Source: Geodermatophilaceae bacterium URHB0062
Lineage (GTDB): Bacteria > Actinomycetota > Actinomycetes > Mycobacteriales > Geodermatophilaceae
Direction of reading: 5' to 3'
DNA length: 64,000 bases
NCBI GenBank assembly: GCA_000620185.1
Contig: KK211087.1
Location: 124,001-188,000, forward strand
The notes under the pieces were generated by a model that searched no databases, was not told the origin of the DNA, and saw only the letters and a program-made list of their open reading frames with translations. The position numbers and the translations under genes are program-made. Below, piece after piece: positions 57,185-64,000 of this stretch (position 1 is the first letter of the stretch; every line of letters begins with the position of its first letter).

Positions 57185-57519
57185 CCAGGACCACCACTGG
57201 CCGGACCATCATCCGCGGGCGTCCGACCTGCATGGCAGCACCGTCGCTGAGCTGCTTCACTGAACGTGCTTCGCCAGGCGGGCGACAGAGGCTCCCCCTG
57301 GGATCCGTGGCGCGCTCGCCTGGCGAGGCCCGCGCGCCGTACCGGGACGGTCGCCCAGGAGACGCCGCACCGTCCTCGCACGGGCTCCCGGACCCGACGC
57401 CGTGGGCGCGCGGTCGCGGCTCATCCGGGGGAGATGAGGCGGGCGGGTCTGCGCTCCCGGACCCTGCACGCGAGCGGTGAGCACTGGCTTCCGTCCCGGT
57501 GCGGCGAAAGGGTGCGCCC
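57185..57519. other. Intergenic region with palindromic site
   Basis: About 335 bases with no supported gene. It holds a TCATCC half-site with the GCGGG core at 57209-57214 and a near-perfect palindrome at 57421-57437, 82 bases upstream of the STAS gene. Confidence 0.5.
57421..57437. promoter_or_regulatory. Palindromic site TCATCC-N5-AGATGA
   Basis: One mismatch from consensus, upstream of the STAS-domain gene at 57520. Confidence 0.55.
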
Positions 57520-58044
57520 GTGAGGCGGGAACGACCGGACCCACCTTCGGGTGCCGAGGACGTTCCCGTACGCGGCGCGCCCGTCGCGGAACCGGCCGCT
57601 CCATCCGCGCGGTCGGCGGCCAGGCGCAGGGCGGCGCAGCAAACCACGCGGACGGCGATCGCCGCTTCCCGGTCCGGTCGCCCGGGGTCGCGGACCGATT
57701 CCGAGTCCAGTGCACTCGTGGTGCGGGTGGACCCCGCCGCAGGCCGGGTGACGCTGACCGGACGCCTCGTGGGTGGCAACATCCCCGTGCTCCACGCGGC
57801 CGTCTCGACCGTGCTCCGGTCCCGACGGACGAGCTGGAGCATCGACGTGTCCGAACTCGTCGTCACAGACGATGCCGGGCTCCGCGCCATCGTCGGCGCC
57901 TACCGGCGGGCGCTGCGGCACGGCCGTCAGCTCACCCTGCTCGGGGCGTCGCCTCCGCTGCACCGAGCGCTGATCCGACTCCGCCTCGCGAGTCATCTGC
58001 TCCCCGGCGACGAGCTCCGGCCGTCGCCACCTCCGAACGGCTGA
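57520..58044 (+). CDS. STAS-domain protein (anti-sigma antagonist-like) lacking the phospho-serine
   Basis: About 174 residues. A basic/Pro-rich N-terminal ~65 residues is followed by a STAS fold (RVTLTGRLVGGNIPVLHAAV, TSWSIDVSELVVTD, LRHGRQLTLLGASPPLHRAL). In SpoIIAA-type antagonists the loop reads D-S-S-G with the second Ser phosphorylated; here it is D117-D118-A119-G120. The protein therefore cannot be switched off at that site in the usual way and may act constitutively or through another signal. GTG 57520 has AAAGG eight bases upstream; GTG 57499 is an alternative. No kinase gene adjoins it. Confidence 0.78.
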   Translation: MRRERPDPPSGAEDVPVRGAPVAEPAAPSARSAARRRAAQQTTRTAIAASRSGRPGSRTDSESSALVVRVDPAAGRVTLTGRLVGGNIPVLHAAVSTVLRSRRTSWSIDVSELVVTDDAGLRAIVGAYRRALRHGRQLTLLGASPPLHRALIRLRLASHLLPGDELRPSPPPNG

Positions 58045-58048
58045 CGCC

Positions 58049-58084
58049 CTCCTCGTCGCCGACGCGCGGCTGGTGGGCGAGGAG
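58049..58084. terminator. Imperfect hairpin between convergent genes
   Basis: CTCCTCG (58049-58055) pairs with CGAGGAG (58078-58084) with bulged G/C pairs inside. Confidence 0.45.
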
Positions 58085-58111
58085 CGGGACCGCGGCACCA
58101 CGCCGCCGTAG

Positions 58112-59335
58112 TCAGGCGACGACGCCACCGGCCGGTAGGGATGCGCCGTCGCGGCCGACGACCGACAGCGTGACCCCGTCCGCGAGCCGGTAGGGATTGG
58201 TGGTCACGAGCCCGCCGATCGCCCGGCGGAGTCGGGAGACCTCGGCCCGGACCGTCACGCAGTGCTGGTCGTCGCCGAACAGCGCCGTGCTCAGCTGCGC
58301 CGCGGTCATCCCCGGACGACCGGCCCGCCGCAGCAGCACGAGGACGTCGGCGTTCCGCCGGGTCAACGGTGTCCGCCACGGCTCGGCAGCCGACCTCAGC
58401 CGGAGCACCGGCGGGTCGGCGAGGTCCAGCTCGGCCGCGATGGCGGTACCGGCCTCGTGCGGCCGGATGAGCCATCCCTCACCGACGCGCTCCGGGGTGC
58501 AGAGCCCCAGGCCCGGGACGGCGAGGAGCCGATCGGATCGCGGCATCTCGATCCGGTCGCGCACCGCGATACCGGACTGATGGGCCACCCACCCGTGGTC
58601 GTCGACCAGCAGGAGCGGACCCTGCACGCCGGCGAGGACGCCGCGAGCCGACTGCCGCACACGCTCCAACCGCTGCTCGTGGTGGCGCCACAGCTGGGAC
58701 TCGGCCAGCTTGACGGCGGTCTCGACGAGGGCGCCGATGACCGGGTGCAGGGTCAGGGCCGGCCCGCTGACATCGACCACGCCGAGCAGTTCCCCGGTGA
58801 CCGGATGGTGGATCGGCGCGGCCGTGCAGTACCACGGGTGCTGGGCCTGCTCGAAGTGTTCGGCGGAGAACAGCTGTACCGGTGCAGCCTCGGCCAGGGC
58901 CGTCCCGATGGCGTTGGTGCCCACGGTGGCCTCGGTCCAGCGGGCGCCCTCCGTGAAGCCCAGCTGATCGGCGCGCAGCCGGACCCGGGTCGGTCCCTCG
59001 CGCCAGAGGACGACGCCGTCGGCGTCGGTGACCACCATGAGGAACGACGAGGCGTCGGCGACGCTGACCAGCACCTGCCGCAGCTCGTCGACCACGAGCG
59101 ACAGGGGGGAGCCGCGGCGGCGGCGCTCCACCTCGCCGAGAGGCAGTGGTTCGCGGGCGTTGGCGCGGGAGGCGTCGAGGCCCAGGTCCAGCACCCTCGA
59201 CCACGAGCGCGCGACGACGGCACGGGGACGCATCGGCGGCCGTCCACCGGCGAGAACCGCGTCGTGCACGCGGGCCAGTACCCGGACGTGCTCCGACAGG
59301 TCGGTGCCCGGGGTGATCGCCGAGTAGCCGATCAC
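58112..59335 (-). CDS. GAF-domain transcriptional regulator (AcoR-like N-domain, no AAA+)
   Basis: A 407-residue regulator. The N-terminus (RPRAVVARSWSRVLDLGLD) and GAF domain (FLMVVTDADGVVLWREG, EATVGTNAIGTALAEAAPVQ, WYCTAAPIHHPVTGELLGVV) match AcoR/MimR-type activators. The sigma-54 AAA+ domain is absent. The C-terminal ~65 residues (LTRRNADVLVLLRRAG, VTVRAEVSRLRRAIGG) look like a winged helix. It probably senses a small organic compound and controls the divergent monooxygenase operon. The start is taken as GTG 59335, five bases after GGGAGG. The divergent region holds GGTGTG-N8-CACACC. Confidence 0.87.
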   Translation of the reverse strand: MIGYSAITPGTDLSEHVRVLARVHDAVLAGGRPPMRPRAVVARSWSRVLDLGLDASRANAREPLPLGEVERRRRGSPLSLVVDELRQVLVSVADASSFLMVVTDADGVVLWREGPTRVRLRADQLGFTEGARWTEATVGTNAIGTALAEAAPVQLFSAEHFEQAQHPWYCTAAPIHHPVTGELLGVVDVSGPALTLHPVIGALVETAVKLAESQLWRHHEQRLERVRQSARGVLAGVQGPLLLVDDHGWVAHQSGIAVRDRIEMPRSDRLLAVPGLGLCTPERVGEGWLIRPHEAGTAIAAELDLADPPVLRLRSAAEPWRTPLTRRNADVLVLLRRAGRPGMTAAQLSTALFGDDQHCVTVRAEVSRLRRAIGGLVTTNPYRLADGVTLSVVGRDGASLPAGGVVA

Positions 59336-59412
59336 GTCCACCTCCCACGGCAGCGTCGCTGCGGCCGGCGGCGTGCAACACGCTGCAACGCTTCCCCCCA
59401 CGACTGCGAGAC

Positions 59413-59432
59413 GGTGTGCTGCTCATCACACC
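59413..59432. promoter_or_regulatory. Inverted repeat GGTGTG-N8-CACACC
   Basis: A perfect 6-bp inverted repeat midway between the divergent GAF regulator and monooxygenase genes. Nearby, GCAAC is directly repeated (GTGCAACACGCTGCAACGC, from 59375). Either could be the regulator's operator. Confidence 0.45.
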
Positions 59433-59480
59433 ACGCCGACTCGGCGCACAGCCGATCGGCGGACGCAGGAGGAGCAGCGC

Positions 59481-61304
59481 ATGACCCAGACCCTGGACAC
59501 GCCCACGCAGACCCCGGCGCAGCGGGCGGAACGCTGGTTCGCCGACTTCGAGGCGGCGTTGCGCGCCCGCGACGTGGCGGGCGCGGCCGGCATGTTCGCC
59601 ACGACGAGCTTCTGGCGCGACCTGGTGGCGTTCACCTGGAACATCACGACCGTCGAGAACCCGGCAGGCGTCGCCGAGATGCTCGGCGCGACCCTCGAGC
59701 GCACCGACCCGACGGGCTTCGCCGTGGATGAACCGCCCGACGAGGCCGACGGCGTCACCACCGCCTGGTTCACCTTCGAGACGGCGACCGGTCGGGGGCG
59801 TGGCCTCGTGCGCCTGGTCGAGGAGGACGGCGAACCCCGGGCGTGGACGTTCCTGACCACGCTGTACGAGCTGAAGGGATTCGAGGAGCCGCGCGGGCCG
59901 GCGCGGCCGATGGGGGCCGAGCACGGCGCCAACAAGGAGCGCCTCACCTGGCTGGAGCGCCGGGAGAAGGAGGAGGCCGACCTCGGCACCGCCGTCCAGC
60001 CCTACGTGCTGGTCATCGGCGGCGGGCAGGGAGGCATCGGCCTCGGCGCGCGCCTGCGTCAGCTCGGCGTGCCCGCACTCGTCATCGACAAGCACGCCCG
60101 CCCGGGGGACCAGTGGCGGGGCCGCTACAAGTCGCTCTGCCTGCACGACCCCGTCTGGTACGACCACCTGCCGTACCTGAAGTTTCCCGAGAACTGGCCG
60201 GTGTTCTCACCCAAGGACAAGATCGGCGACTGGCTCGAGTCGTACGTGAAGGTCATGGAGGTCCCGTACTGGGGCGGCACAGTGGCCACCAGCGCGACCT
60301 ACTCGCCCGAGAAGGGCGAGTGGACCGTCGAGGTCGAGCGCAACGGGAAGGCCCTGACCCTGCGACCTCGGCACGTCGTCCTGGCGACCGGGATGTCCGG
60401 CAAGCCGAACATCCCGGTCATCCCCGGGCAGGACGTGTTCCGCGGCGACCAGCAGCACTCGTCCGCGCACCCGGGCCCCGACGCCTACGCGGGCAAGAAG
60501 GTCGTCGTCATCGGCAGCAACAACTCGGCGTTCGACATCTGCGGCGCCCTCTGGGAGCACGACGCCGACGTGACGATGGTGCAGCGCTCGTCGACGCACA
60601 TCGTCAAGAGCGCCACCCTCATGGACATCGGCCTCGGGGCGCTGTACTCGGAGGAGGCGGTGGCCGGGGGAGTGACGACGGAGAAGGCGGACCTGATCTT
60701 CGCGTCGCTGCCCTACCGGATCATGCACGAGTTCCAGATCCCGCTGTACGAGCAGATGAAGGAGCGGGACGCCGACTTCTACGACCGGCTGGAGAAGGCC
60801 GGCTTCTGGCACGACTGGGGCGAGGACGGCTCCGGGCTGTTCATGAAGTACCTGCGCCGGGGCTCGGGCTACTACATCGACGTGGGTGCGGCCGACCTCG
60901 TCGCCAACGGCGACGTGAAACTGGTCCACGGTCAGGTCGACCACCTCACCGAGGACGCCGTCGTCCTCGAGGACGGGACCGAGCTGCCGGCCGATCTGGT
61001 CGTCTACGCCACCGGCTACGGCTCGATGAACGGCTGGGCGGCCGACCTGATCAGCCAGGAGGTGGCCGACGCCGTCGGCAAGGTGTGGGGCCTGGGATCC
61101 GACACGACCAAGGACCCGGGGCCGTGGGAGGGGGAGCAGCGCAACATGTGGAAGCCCACCCAGCAGGAAGCGCTGTGGTTCCACGGCGGCAACCTGCACC
61201 AGTCGCGGCACTACTCGCTCTACCTCGGCCTCCAGCTCAAGGCCCGGTACGAGGGCATCCCGACTCCCGTCCACGGCCTGCAGGAGGTACACCACCTGAG
61301 GTGA
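59481..61304 (+). CDS. SnoaL-like/flavin-containing monooxygenase fusion
   Basis: A 607-residue protein. Residues ~15-135 form a SnoaL-like cone (RAERWFADFEAALRARDVAG). The rest is an FAD/NAD(P)H monooxygenase: FAD P-loop VIGGGQGGIGLG (~178-189), the FMO/BVMO-like block KFPENWPVFSPKDKIGDWLE, and an NADPH P-loop VIGSNNSAFDICG. Such enzymes hydroxylate N or S or carry out Baeyer-Villiger oxidation. AGGAGGAGC before ATG 59481 is a strong site. It is coupled to the MFS gene (GTGA overlap) and divergent from a GAF regulator that probably controls it. Confidence 0.92.
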   Translation: MTQTLDTPTQTPAQRAERWFADFEAALRARDVAGAAGMFATTSFWRDLVAFTWNITTVENPAGVAEMLGATLERTDPTGFAVDEPPDEADGVTTAWFTFETATGRGRGLVRLVEEDGEPRAWTFLTTLYELKGFEEPRGPARPMGAEHGANKERLTWLERREKEEADLGTAVQPYVLVIGGGQGGIGLGARLRQLGVPALVIDKHARPGDQWRGRYKSLCLHDPVWYDHLPYLKFPENWPVFSPKDKIGDWLESYVKVMEVPYWGGTVATSATYSPEKGEWTVEVERNGKALTLRPRHVVLATGMSGKPNIPVIPGQDVFRGDQQHSSAHPGPDAYAGKKVVVIGSNNSAFDICGALWEHDADVTMVQRSSTHIVKSATLMDIGLGALYSEEAVAGGVTTEKADLIFASLPYRIMHEFQIPLYEQMKERDADFYDRLEKAGFWHDWGEDGSGLFMKYLRRGSGYYIDVGAADLVANGDVKLVHGQVDHLTEDAVVLEDGTELPADLVVYATGYGSMNGWAADLISQEVADAVGKVWGLGSDTTKDPGPWEGEQRNMWKPTQQEALWFHGGNLHQSRHYSLYLGLQLKARYEGIPTPVHGLQEVHHLR

Positions 61305-62488
61305 CCAGTGCCGACGCCCGGGGCCGCACCGGCCTCCGACCCCGGCCGGTACTGGCAGGCGCCGTGGCCAATCTCGGCGCGGGCGCGCTGTTCGGGTGGA
61401 GCCTGGTGGCGCAGCCCGCGTCCGACACCCTCGGGACGTCACGCGGGACGGCGGCTGCCGTCTTCGCCTCGGCGATCGTCGTGTTCGCGGTGGTCCTGCT
61501 CGTTCTGCCGCGCGTCCAGCGACGGAACGGGCCGCGCCGTCTGCTCCGGGTCGCGGCAGCCGCCGGCGGCGGCGGGCTGCTGCTGGCGGCCACGGCGCAG
61601 CACCCGGCCGTTCTGCTGCTGGGCGTGGGCGTGCTCTTCGGGGGCGCCAACGGGCTGGCCTACGGCGTCTCCGTAGGGCTCGCCGCCCGCGCGACCGCGT
61701 CGCTGCGCGGAACCGCGACGGGCCTCGTCGTGAGCGCCTACGCCGCCGGACCCGTCCTGCTCGGCCTCGTGGCACCGCGGGCTCTGGACGCCGTCGGCTG
61801 GCGGACGGCGCTGACCTGCGTGGCGGTCGCGGTGGCCGGGCTGCTCACCCTCGCCGCCGGGCTGGCCCCCGTCGAGGTGCCTGCGGAACGGCGCCGGGGC
61901 CCTCTGGACTCCGTCCCGAGGCGGGACGTGGTGCTCCTGTGGATCGTCTTCGCCGGCGGCACGGCGCCTGGTCTCATGCTCTTCGCGCACGCGGTCACCG
62001 TGGCCGGGGATCGGCGGTTGAGTGCCCCGGCGGCCGGACTGGCGGTCTCGGCCCTGGCGGCCGGCAACGTGATCGGGCGCCTCGCCGTCGGGGCCTGGTC
62101 GGACCGGATCGGCCGGCTGCCGGCGCTGGCCGTCGCGTTGGCGACCGCTGCGGCGTCGATCGGGGCGGTGGCGGCCGCGACGTCGTCCCCGGTGGTCCTG
62201 GCCGGCTTCCTGGGCACCGGGCTCGCCTACGGTGCCGTGTCCGCGCTGGTGCCGGCCGCCACCGCGGACCGGGTCGGCGTCACCGCCTTCCCGACCGCCT
62301 ACGGCGTGGTCTTCACCGGGTGGGGCTGCGCGGGCCTGCTCGCACCGCTGGCCGGAGGGCGGCTCCTCGCACTGTCCGAGCAGACGCCCGCCCTGCTGAG
62401 CCTTGCGGCGGCGCCGGTGGTGGCCGCGGCGGTCGCCGTGGCGCTGCTCGGCCACTGCGCCCGGGGAGCAGTGAGACCGGCCGGATGA
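61301..62488 (+). CDS. MFS transporter of the monooxygenase operon
   Basis: A 395-residue, 12-helix permease with OFA/oxalate-formate-like features (GAGALFGWSLVAQP in TM1, GGANGLAYGVSVGLAARA in TM3-4). It starts at GTG 61301, overlapping the monooxygenase TGA (GTGA). It likely imports the monooxygenase substrate or exports the product. It has few charged loops and no soluble domain. It ends 41 bases before the convergent small ORF at 62530. Confidence 0.82.
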   Translation: MTSADARGRTGLRPRPVLAGAVANLGAGALFGWSLVAQPASDTLGTSRGTAAAVFASAIVVFAVVLLVLPRVQRRNGPRRLLRVAAAAGGGGLLLAATAQHPAVLLLGVGVLFGGANGLAYGVSVGLAARATASLRGTATGLVVSAYAAGPVLLGLVAPRALDAVGWRTALTCVAVAVAGLLTLAAGLAPVEVPAERRRGPLDSVPRRDVVLLWIVFAGGTAPGLMLFAHAVTVAGDRRLSAPAAGLAVSALAAGNVIGRLAVGAWSDRIGRLPALAVALATAAASIGAVAAATSSPVVLAGFLGTGLAYGAVSALVPAATADRVGVTAFPTAYGVVFTGWGCAGLLAPLAGGRLLALSEQTPALLSLAAAPVVAAAVAVALLGHCARGAVRPAG

Positions 62489-62529
62489 GGCCGGCACGGA
62501 TCCGTCGGAGCGTTCCGCCGCCGCGCTGG

Positions 62530-62700
62530 TCAGGCCGGCTCGGGCACCCCACCGGGGTCGCCCCCCGGATCGTCCGGGGTCGGCTCGATGGGTGCGGGAG
62601 GAAGTGGCTCCGGTGCGTCGGGGAGCAGCTCCCCGGGGTCGTCCGGCACGGGCTGGTCCGGATCGATCTGCGGATCCGGCTCCGGCAGTGGCGCAACCAT
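62530..62700 (-). CDS. Small acidic proline-rich protein
   Basis: A 56-residue ORF of mainly Pro, Asp and Glu (PEPDPQIDPDQPVPDDPGEL within). No fold or function is recognised; it looks disordered. Similar short Pro/Asp-rich proteins are known in actinobacteria as hypotheticals. No clear Shine-Dalgarno precedes ATG 62700. It may be real or a composition artefact. Confidence 0.4.
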   Translation of the reverse strand: MVAPLPEPDPQIDPDQPVPDDPGELLPDAPEPLPPAPIEPTPDDPGGDPGGVPEPA

Positions 62701-62841
62701 GCGACGAGTCAACCAGTGCGGCGTCCCGATCGCGGTCCGGTGGTCCACCAGGCACGGGACCAATTCCCGTAGGGCCGATGAGTCGGCCGCACGTGAGGCG
62801 TCCTCAGTCGTGGCAGATGGAGCCGTGGACCGGGAGTGAGC

Positions 62842-64000
62842 ATGGGACAGGGACTGGACAAGGCCGGACTCGAGCGGTTCGCCGCGGTCGCGGCGTCGCA
62901 TGTGGGCGATGACAGGGTGCCGGGCCTGGTTGCGCTGGTGGCCCACGGCGACGACGTGCACGTGGAGGTGGGCGGGACGCTGTCGATCGGCGGCCGGCCG
63001 GTCGAGCGCGGGTCGCTGTTCCGGATCGCGTCGACGACGAAGCCGGTCACGGCGGCGGCGACGCTGACGCTCGCCCGTGAGGGGCTGCTCGACCTGGACG
63101 AGCCGGTCGACCGGCTGCTCCCGGAGCTCGCGAACCGCCGGGTGCTGCGCCGCATGGACGGTCCGCTCGACGAGACGCTTCCCGCTACGGGTCCGGTGAC
63201 GGTGCGCGGGTTGCTGACGTTCACGTTCGGGTTCGGGATGGTCATGGAGATGTTCATGGCACCGGAGCCGTGGCCGGTCGTCGCGGCGGCCGCGGAGGCG
63301 GGGCTCGCCACGATCGGGCCACCGCAGCCGGACGCCTTCGTCGCCCCCGACACCTGGATCGCGAGGTTCGGGGAGCTGCCACTGCTGGCGCAGCCCGGTG
63401 AACGGTGGCTGTACAACACCGGTGCGCACGTGCTGAGCGTGCTGTGCGCCCGAGCCGCCGGGATGCCGTACGACGAGGTCCTGCGCTCCCGCGTCCTCGA
63501 TCCGCTCGGCATGCGCGACACCGGGTTCTCCACCGCCGAGGTCGGGCGTCTGGCGACGGCGTACCAGCCGACTCCGGACGGCCTCGTCGTCTGGGACCCG
63601 CCCGACGGCCAGTGGAGCCGGCCGCCGTCGTTTCCCGACGGGGCCGCGGGGCTGCTGTCGACGGTGGACGACCTGCTGGCGTTCGCCCGCATGCTGCTGC
63701 GCGGCGGCGATCCGGTGCTGACCGCGGATTTAGTGCGCGAGATGAGCCGCGACCACCTGACGACCGCGCAGCGCGAGCGCGGCGCCCCGATTCTCGGCGG
63801 CCGCGGATGGGGCCTCGGGACGTCGGTGGTGCTCGAGGGGCCGTGGGCAGGGGCGATCGGCTGGGACGGCGGTCTCGGCACATCGTTCCTCGTGCACCCG
63901 GAGCGCGACCTCGCCGTCATCGTGCTGACCCAGCGGATGTTCGACTCCGCGCAGGCGTCCGCCGTGCACACCGACCTGCAGGCCGCCGCGCTGGCCGCGG
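62842..64000 (+). CDS. Serine beta-lactamase-like hydrolase, 3' end outside the window
   Basis: The first 386 residues of a class C beta-lactamase/esterase-family protein; the frame runs off the window. The S-x-x-K active site is in RIASTTKPVTA (Ser64, Lys67), and the Y-x-N-type motif is replaced by Y-N-T in LYNTGAH (~191-193). LDPLGMRDTGFST and GWDGGLGTSFLVHP (the KTG-like region) follow. No signal peptide is visible, so it is likely a cytoplasmic esterase, D-aminopeptidase or transesterase rather than a secreted beta-lactamase. GGGAGTGAG precedes the ATG. Confidence 0.9.
   Translation, partial: MGQGLDKAGLERFAAVAASHVGDDRVPGLVALVAHGDDVHVEVGGTLSIGGRPVERGSLFRIASTTKPVTAAATLTLAREGLLDLDEPVDRLLPELANRRVLRRMDGPLDETLPATGPVTVRGLLTFTFGFGMVMEMFMAPEPWPVVAAAAEAGLATIGPPQPDAFVAPDTWIARFGELPLLAQPGERWLYNTGAHVLSVLCARAAGMPYDEVLRSRVLDPLGMRDTGFSTAEVGRLATAYQPTPDGLVVWDPPDGQWSRPPSFPDGAAGLLSTVDDLLAFARMLLRGGDPVLTADLVREMSRDHLTTAQRERGAPILGGRGWGLGTSVVLEGPWAGAIGWDGGLGTSFLVHPERDLAVIVLTQRMFDSAQASAVHTDLQAAALAA

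Noticed and set aside
1-64000. tRNA, rRNA or mobile elements
   Set aside because: No TTCGAATC-type T-loop, rRNA segment, transposase or integrase frame, or terminal inverted repeats were found by reading.

Overview
The window comes from a very GC-rich actinobacterium. Codon use is strongly G/C at third positions, GTG starts and ATGA/GTGA stop-start overlaps are common, and Shine-Dalgarno sites are GGAGG-like. The families present (LuxR regulators of MalT architecture, OruR-like AraC regulators, DUF7144, DUF6325, SHOCT, PF10081-type alpha/beta-hydrolases, BKACE, DyP) suggest Geodermatophilaceae or a close relative; that placement is inference. I saw no tRNA, rRNA, insertion sequence, phage or CRISPR array.

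Layout. 1-4.4 kb: the 3' part of a LuxR/MalT-type regulator, then three small related proteins of unknown function and a DUF7144 membrane protein. 4.6-8.4 kb (minus): a DHA2 drug/proton antiporter with a carboxymuconolactone-decarboxylase-like protein, and a GH15 glucoamylase/trehalase. 8.7-12 kb (plus): Nudix hydrolase, YihY/BrkB membrane protein, SHOCT protein and a divergent GCS2-type carboxylate-amine ligase. 12-19.6 kb: an AraC regulator divergent from a catabolic cluster (quinone oxidoreductase, TauD-like dioxygenase, BKACE, MFS transporter, small alpha/beta-hydrolase, YeiH-type exporter). 19.7-26.6 kb (minus): small membrane protein, membrane alpha/beta-hydrolase, diacylglycerol-kinase-like protein and a full-length LuxR/MalT regulator. 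27.1-29.4 kb: a second AraC regulator overlapping a second MFS transporter. 29.5-35.4 kb: DUF7144; then a plus-strand run of a small alpha+beta protein, DUF4331, DyP peroxidase, enoyl-CoA hydratase and a sulfite-oxidase-family molybdoenzyme. 35.5-37 kb (minus): RDD membrane protein with a nonapeptide-repeat protein. 37.3-40.5 kb: DUF6325, small ORFs, DUF7144, HdeD-like, SHOCT and Nudix. 40.5-47.9 kb: K+ channel, DUF2252, lipoprotein, DUF1269, Na+/H+ antiporter, SulP permease, PPK2. 48-55.6 kb: P-type ATPase, DHA2 MFS, second membrane alpha/beta-hydrolase, CPBP protease, three-helix-bundle protein. 55.6-58 kb: third AraC regulator, small LuxR protein, STAS protein. 58-62.5 kb: GAF regulator divergent from a flavin monooxygenase and an MFS transporter. 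The window ends inside a serine beta-lactamase-like hydrolase.

How it works together. Two themes stand out. One is catabolic: AraC- or GAF-regulated oxygenase/transporter clusters at 12-19.6 and 58-62.5 kb. The BKACE cluster carries matching direct-repeat sites at two of its promoters. The other is a set of envelope, ion-homeostasis and general-stress genes, mostly of unknown function, scattered between 8 and 58 kb. Nine near-perfect copies of one palindrome, TCATCC-N5-GGATGA, lie in the intergenic regions of these genes, and I found none in coding sequence. I read them as operators of one undescribed local regulon; this is the most interesting signal in the window. Many genes occur as two or three paralogues (LuxR, AraC, MFS, Nudix, SHOCT, DUF7144, alpha/beta-hydrolase), which points to local duplication.
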